Below are positions 38,610 through 42,539 of a DNA stretch of 42,539 nt, piece after piece (the first letter of the stretch is position 1; each line of letters begins with the position of its first letter). The position numbers and the translations under genes are program-made. This stretch comes from Thiogranum sp. Its GTDB lineage: Bacteria > Pseudomonadota > Gammaproteobacteria > DSM-19610. Under the pieces are notes generated by a model, which saw nothing but the letters and a program-made list of their open reading frames with translations, was not told the DNA's origin and did no database searches. The stretch is taken from the NCBI GenBank assembly GCA_024636585.1, contig JAGXGS010000044.1, forward strand, positions 1-42,539. Direction: 5' to 3'.

Positions 38610-40277
38610 CTATTGCTCCAGCGTCCGGTAACGTTCGCGCAGCCGGTTCCGGATCCCGATGGCCGCCAGGTTCAGGACGATAATAACCAGCACCAGTAGC
38701 AGTGCAGTGGCGAAAACCAGCGGCCGCGCCGCCTCTACGTTCGGACTCTGAAAGCCGACGTCGTAGATATGAAAGCCCATGTGCATGAACTTGCGATCCA
38801 GGTGAATAAACGGCGCATTGGTATCTACAGGCAACGACGGCGCCAGTTTCACCACCCCCACCAGCATCAGCGGTGCGACTTCCCCGGCAGCACGCGCCAC
38901 TGCCAGAATCAGGCCTGTCATCATCGCCGGGCTGGCCATCGGCAATACCGTACGCCACAGCGTTTCCGCCTTGGTCGCGCCGAGCGCCAGGCTGCCCTCA
39001 CGAATCGAGCGCGGGATCCGCGATAACCCTTCCTCGGTGGCCACGATCACCACCGGTAACGTCAGCAGCGCCAGCGTCAGTGAAGCCCACAGCAGGCCGG
39101 GAGTGCCGAAAGTCGGTGCCGGCAAGGCTTCCGGGAAAAACAGCTGATCAATGTTGCCGCCCAGGAAATAGATGAAAAAACCAAGGCCGAATACGCCGTA
39201 CACGATAGAAGGCACTCCGGCGAGGTTATTCACGGCGATACGAATCAGCCGCGTCACGACCCCCTGGTGCGCGTATTCGCGCAAGTATACCGCAGCGACC
39301 ACACCGAACGGCGTAACCACCACCGACATCAGCATCACCATGACGACAGTGCCGAAGATAGCGGGAAAAATGCCACCCTCGGTATTTGCCTCGCGCGGAT
39401 CTTCACTGACAAACTCCCACAGCTTGGCCAGATAAAAACCGATCTTGTCGAACAGATTCATTGCATTGGGGCGATAGGCGCGCACTATCTGCGCTACTGG
39501 TACCTGCACCGAACGATTGTCCAGCGCGGTCAGCGTGACAGTGTCGCGGCGGGCAGCGAGATACCTCTCATCCAGGGCTTCACGCAACTGGACGAAGCTT
39601 TCCTGCAAAGCGCTGCGACGGCGCTCCAGTTCCGCAAGTACTTCAGGCGTCGCCGCGCCCCTGAGTTCCAGCTTGCGTCTCTCCAGACGCAGCCCTTCGA
39701 TGCGATAATTGATGGCGCTGATTTCACCTTTTTCCAGATCGCGAATCTGCTCACGAATCGCCTGCACCCGCTGCAGACGCGGCTGCAACTCATCCCAGGC
39801 AGCAGGCGCTTCAGCGACAGTTACTCCATCTTCCTGCACGCTTTCCAGAAAACCATAAAAATTGCCCCACTCCAGGCGCTCCAGCACGACTGCGGCTTCA
39901 GGCTGTGATCGGTCCAGGATCGACGGTCCAATGATCCAGCGAAAATCGGAGCCGGAGATGTCCCGGTTGCCGGTCTTGAACAGATAACGGGTGATGTCTT
40001 CGCCGGCAGCCGGATCCAGATCTATTCCCGCACCGCGCAGCCGCTCGGCACTGATTTCCTCGCTGCTGCGGATTTCGCCGACCAGACGGCTGACCTGTCC
40101 GTCCTCGGCGCGGTACTCCATCTGCCATACCGCCGCGGGCCAGAAATGCGCCAGTCCATTGATCGCGATCAACACCAGCAGACCCACCACCATAATAAGG
40201 CTGGTCGCAACCGCGGCAGCGTTCAGCCAGATCCACGGCGTTCCGCTTTTGAACCAGCTCCTGAAATTGGCGCTCAT
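38610..40277 (-). CDS. pstA: Phosphate ABC transporter permease PstA, long form
   Basis: A 555-residue permease, nearly twice the E. coli PstA (about 296). One membrane helix near the N-terminus (about 15-42) is followed by a 220-residue periplasmic region, the middle of which (about 175-245: [34 protein letters not shown]) is probably coiled coil. The standard permease core then follows, with the EAA-type loop [37 protein letters not shown]. This long form is typical of Pseudomonas-like gammaproteobacteria. The role of the insert is unknown. Confidence 0.93.
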   Translation of the reverse strand: MSANFRSWFKSGTPWIWLNAAAVATSLIMVVGLLVLIAINGLAHFWPAAVWQMEYRAEDGQVSRLVGEIRSSEEISAERLRGAGIDLDPAAGEDITRYLFKTGNRDISGSDFRWIIGPSILDRSQPEAAVVLERLEWGNFYGFLESVQEDGVTVAEAPAAWDELQPRLQRVQAIREQIRDLEKGEISAINYRIEGLRLERRKLELRGAATPEVLAELERRRSALQESFVQLREALDERYLAARRDTVTLTALDNRSVQVPVAQIVRAYRPNAMNLFDKIGFYLAKLWEFVSEDPREANTEGGIFPAIFGTVVMVMLMSVVVTPFGVVAAVYLREYAHQGVVTRLIRIAVNNLAGVPSIVYGVFGLGFFIYFLGGNIDQLFFPEALPAPTFGTPGLLWASLTLALLTLPVVIVATEEGLSRIPRSIREGSLALGATKAETLWRTVLPMASPAMMTGLILAVARAAGEVAPLMLVGVVKLAPSLPVDTNAPFIHLDRKFMHMGFHIYDVGFQSPNVEAARPLVFATALLLVLVIIVLNLAAIGIRNRLRERYRTLEQ

Positions 40278-40289
40278 CCATACACTCCG

Positions 40290-42536
40290 TTACAGGCTGC
40301 TGTACTTGTTACGCAGGCGCTGACGGATAAGCTCCGCGCCGGTATTGAAGATGAAGGTGAGAACGAACAGCACCAGGGCTGCCAGGAACAACACCCGGTA
40401 ATGGGTGCTACCAACCTCCGATTCTGGCATTTCAACGGCTATGTTGGCCGACAGCGTACGCATTCCCTCAAAGATGTTCAGATCCATGATGGGCGTGTTA
40501 CCGCTGGCCATGAGCACGATCATGGTTTCGCCGACCGCGCGCCCTACGCCCATCATCACCGCCGAAAAGATGCCCGGACTCGCGGTGAGCAGGACCACGC
40601 GTACCAGCGTCTGCCAGGTCGTGGCGCCGAGCGCCAGCGAACCATTGGTGAGGTGCCTGGGCACGCTGAAAATCGCGTCCTCGGAAATGGAGAAGATAGT
40701 CGGGATGACCGCGAAACCCATAGCGATCCCGATCACCAGCGAATTGCGTTGATCGAAGTCGATACCCAGCTCCTGGTTCAGCCAGCCGGGCATATTGCCA
40801 TCGAACAGCCACAACTCGATCATCGGACTCAGACCGAATGACAGTGCACCGGTCGCGAGCAGCACCGGCACCAGCAGCGCCGCTTCCCAGCCATCAGGAA
40901 TCCAGCGATGCACTGTGGCAGGCAGGTGGCTCCATATCCAGGCGGAAACCAGTACTGCAAGCGGTGTCACCAGCAGCAGCGTGAACAGACCCGGCAGATG
41001 CGATTCGATCAGGGGCGCCAGCCACAGACCAGCCAGGAAACCCAGAATAACGGTAGGCAGCGCCTCCATGATCTCAATGGTCGGCTTGACCGACTGGCGC
41101 ATTCGCGGCGCCATGAAATAAGCGGTAAATATGGCGCCCAGGATCGCCAGCGGAATCGCCACCAGCATCGCATAGAAGGCAGCCTTCAGTGTTCCGAAGG
41201 TCAGCGGTATCAGGCTGAACTTAGGTTCGAAATCATTATTGGCCGCAGATGACTGCCAGATGTAGGCTGGCTCGTCGTACCCTTCGTACCAGACTTTCGA
41301 CCAGAGCGAATGCCATGAAATTTCCGGATGCTCGTTCTCGATATGCCAGAAGTGCATCCGGTTCTGCGCGTCCAGCGCAAGCATGGCGTCGGCACGCGGC
41401 CCGATGGTCAGATGCACAATGGCACTGTCGGCGATGTCCGCCTCGATCAGTTTCTGGTGTGCAGTGGCGTGAAAAATGGCGACTGAGCCATCGCGGTCTG
41501 CAGTCAGAAAGCCCTTGCGACTGAACTCCGAAACCAGCTGGGTCGGTGGCTCGGCAAGCTCGAAGTCGCGAATCTTCTGCAAATGCCGTGCGCCGGTTTC
41601 ATCGCGCACGGTAAACCACTGGCTGATGATGCCGGCATCGGTGGCGATCATGATAGACGCACCACTTGCCAGCAGCTCGACATCCTGAATTTTGGCGCCG
41701 GGCGGCGCGACACCGAGCTGTTCGATCAAACGCGCGCCGGACGACAGGTCGGAAATATCGAACCAGCCCAGTCGCCCGTCCCGGCTCACGACGAACAGGT
41801 TGCGCTGCACCGGGTCGATCAGCAATGCAAGCAGGTCCTGCATATCCGTGTAACCACTACTGCGCTCGAATTCAAAGGTTCCCTCTTCCAGCAGCGACTC
41901 TTGCTTCTCTGCCCGCACCACCGTCAGCAAGCTATTGTCGGTCCACCCCACCAGGGTGAAGGAGTCATCTTCCTGAATAGCGATTTTCGACAGTGCCGCA
42001 CCGTTCGGCGCAACTTCAATAAGATCGCGGCCAAGCGGATATACCAGCTCGGGCGTGATAAGGCGCCGGTCCTCGGGAAAGCTGATCCGGTAACGGTGCT
42101 GAACCACCAGCGCCTGCCCATTATCCAGCCCCAGCGCCACAACGCCGGATTTTGGGCGCGCCGCCGAAAAACTGGCCACTTTCACGCCTTCCGGAATGGG
42201 CAGACGGATATCTTCGATGACACTGCCGTCATCCGTCGCGAAAAACCGCACCCGGCCATCCTGGCTGAAGAGAACGCCGATCTCGGCCTGCTCTTCCATC
42301 GCCAGGTACAGCACCGGACTTTCAGAAGGCACTGGATACTCCGCGACTGCCTGCATTGAGGGCGCTTTAGCAAGCGGCGCGACAATGTACAGCAAATATA
42401 TGAATATCAGCAGGATAGCCACTATTACGCCCATCCCCCCCGCCGCAACCGCATAGCGCGTCAGGCGATTCTTGAGCAGCCGAATGCGCAGGTGAGTGCT
42501 GCCGCTGTAGGGTTCTCTGGAAGTGGAGTCAGACAT
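40290..42536 (-). CDS. pstC: Phosphate ABC transporter permease PstC, long form
   Basis: A 748-residue permease against about 319 in E. coli. After a membrane helix (about 29-54) comes a large periplasmic domain (about 60-430) with repeated beta-strand blocks such as IGVLFSQDGRVRFFATDDGSVIEDI and NLFVVSRDGRLGWFDISDL, like a beta-propeller. The permease core then includes PTIEIMEALPTVILGFLAGLWLAP and the ATPase-contact loop [22 protein letters not shown]. It starts 3 bases from the window edge; pstS is expected just beyond. Confidence 0.93.
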   Translation of the reverse strand: MSDSTSREPYSGSTHLRIRLLKNRLTRYAVAAGGMGVIVAILLIFIYLLYIVAPLAKAPSMQAVAEYPVPSESPVLYLAMEEQAEIGVLFSQDGRVRFFATDDGSVIEDIRLPIPEGVKVASFSAARPKSGVVALGLDNGQALVVQHRYRISFPEDRRLITPELVYPLGRDLIEVAPNGAALSKIAIQEDDSFTLVGWTDNSLLTVVRAEKQESLLEEGTFEFERSSGYTDMQDLLALLIDPVQRNLFVVSRDGRLGWFDISDLSSGARLIEQLGVAPPGAKIQDVELLASGASIMIATDAGIISQWFTVRDETGARHLQKIRDFELAEPPTQLVSEFSRKGFLTADRDGSVAIFHATAHQKLIEADIADSAIVHLTIGPRADAMLALDAQNRMHFWHIENEHPEISWHSLWSKVWYEGYDEPAYIWQSSAANNDFEPKFSLIPLTFGTLKAAFYAMLVAIPLAILGAIFTAYFMAPRMRQSVKPTIEIMEALPTVILGFLAGLWLAPLIESHLPGLFTLLLVTPLAVLVSAWIWSHLPATVHRWIPDGWEAALLVPVLLATGALSFGLSPMIELWLFDGNMPGWLNQELGIDFDQRNSLVIGIAMGFAVIPTIFSISEDAIFSVPRHLTNGSLALGATTWQTLVRVVLLTASPGIFSAVMMGVGRAVGETMIVLMASGNTPIMDLNIFEGMRTLSANIAVEMPESEVGSTHYRVLFLAALVLFVLTFIFNTGAELIRQRLRNKYSSL

Positions 42537-42539
42537 AGC

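Overview
The window reads as chromosomal DNA of a gammaproteobacterium. This is inferred from RNase T (largely a gammaproteobacterial enzyme), an LptF/LptG pair, a PqiABC system, long Pseudomonas-type PstC/PstA proteins and a short Ni-type glyoxalase I. The base composition is GC-rich and fairly even. I see no prophage, insertion sequence, CRISPR array, tRNA or rRNA. The genus cannot be named from this sequence alone. Genes are dense and often overlap by 1-8 bases, so translational coupling is common.

Layout. 1-8.9 kb is an envelope-lipid region: a truncated ELM1-family gene on the minus strand, then lptF-lptG and an MsbA-like ABC half-transporter on the plus strand, a second ELM1-family gene on the minus strand, and a plus-strand pair of acyl carrier protein plus a serine-palmitoyltransferase-like enzyme running into murA. 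8.9-12.65 kb (minus) holds a DUF2905 protein and pqiA-pqiA-pqiB-pqiC, with pqiA split into two overlapping half-genes. 12.85-15.05 kb (plus) holds a VanZ-domain membrane protein coupled to a Tat-exported metallophosphoesterase. 15.06-26.34 kb is a long minus-strand run: pdhA-pdhB-pdhC/lpd (E2 and E3 fused in one 1025-residue chain), a 463-bp repeat element, argG, gloA, nfeD, a slipin, a small membrane protein, and an HDOD-GAF protein.

26.6-29.0 kb (plus) holds pyrC, rnt and an unknown gene. 29.0-33.75 kb (minus) holds a GGDEF diguanylate cyclase, a BON lipoprotein, an N-acetylglutaminylglutamine-type amidotransferase, the monothiol glutaredoxin grxD, and another unknown gene. 34.2-37.06 kb (plus) holds a PuuD-like membrane protein and the argD-argF pair. 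37.06-42.54 kb (minus) is pstC-pstA-pstB-phoU, with pstS presumably just beyond the right edge.

How it fits together. The most interesting region is 1-7.5 kb. Two paralogous ELM1 proteins, an MsbA-like flippase, an acyl carrier protein and a sphingoid-base-forming enzyme sit next to the inner-membrane permease genes of the LPS transport machine. That suggests a dedicated route for making, decorating and exporting an unusual (possibly sphingolipid) envelope lipid. Other points worth attention are the E2-E3 fusion, the repeat element whose two end hairpins differ in sequence but are both perfectly paired, the uncharacterised VanZ/phosphoesterase couple, and an NAGGN-type amidotransferase without its usual synthetase partner nearby. 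The remaining genes are ordinary housekeeping: arginine, pyrimidine, peptidoglycan and phosphate metabolism.
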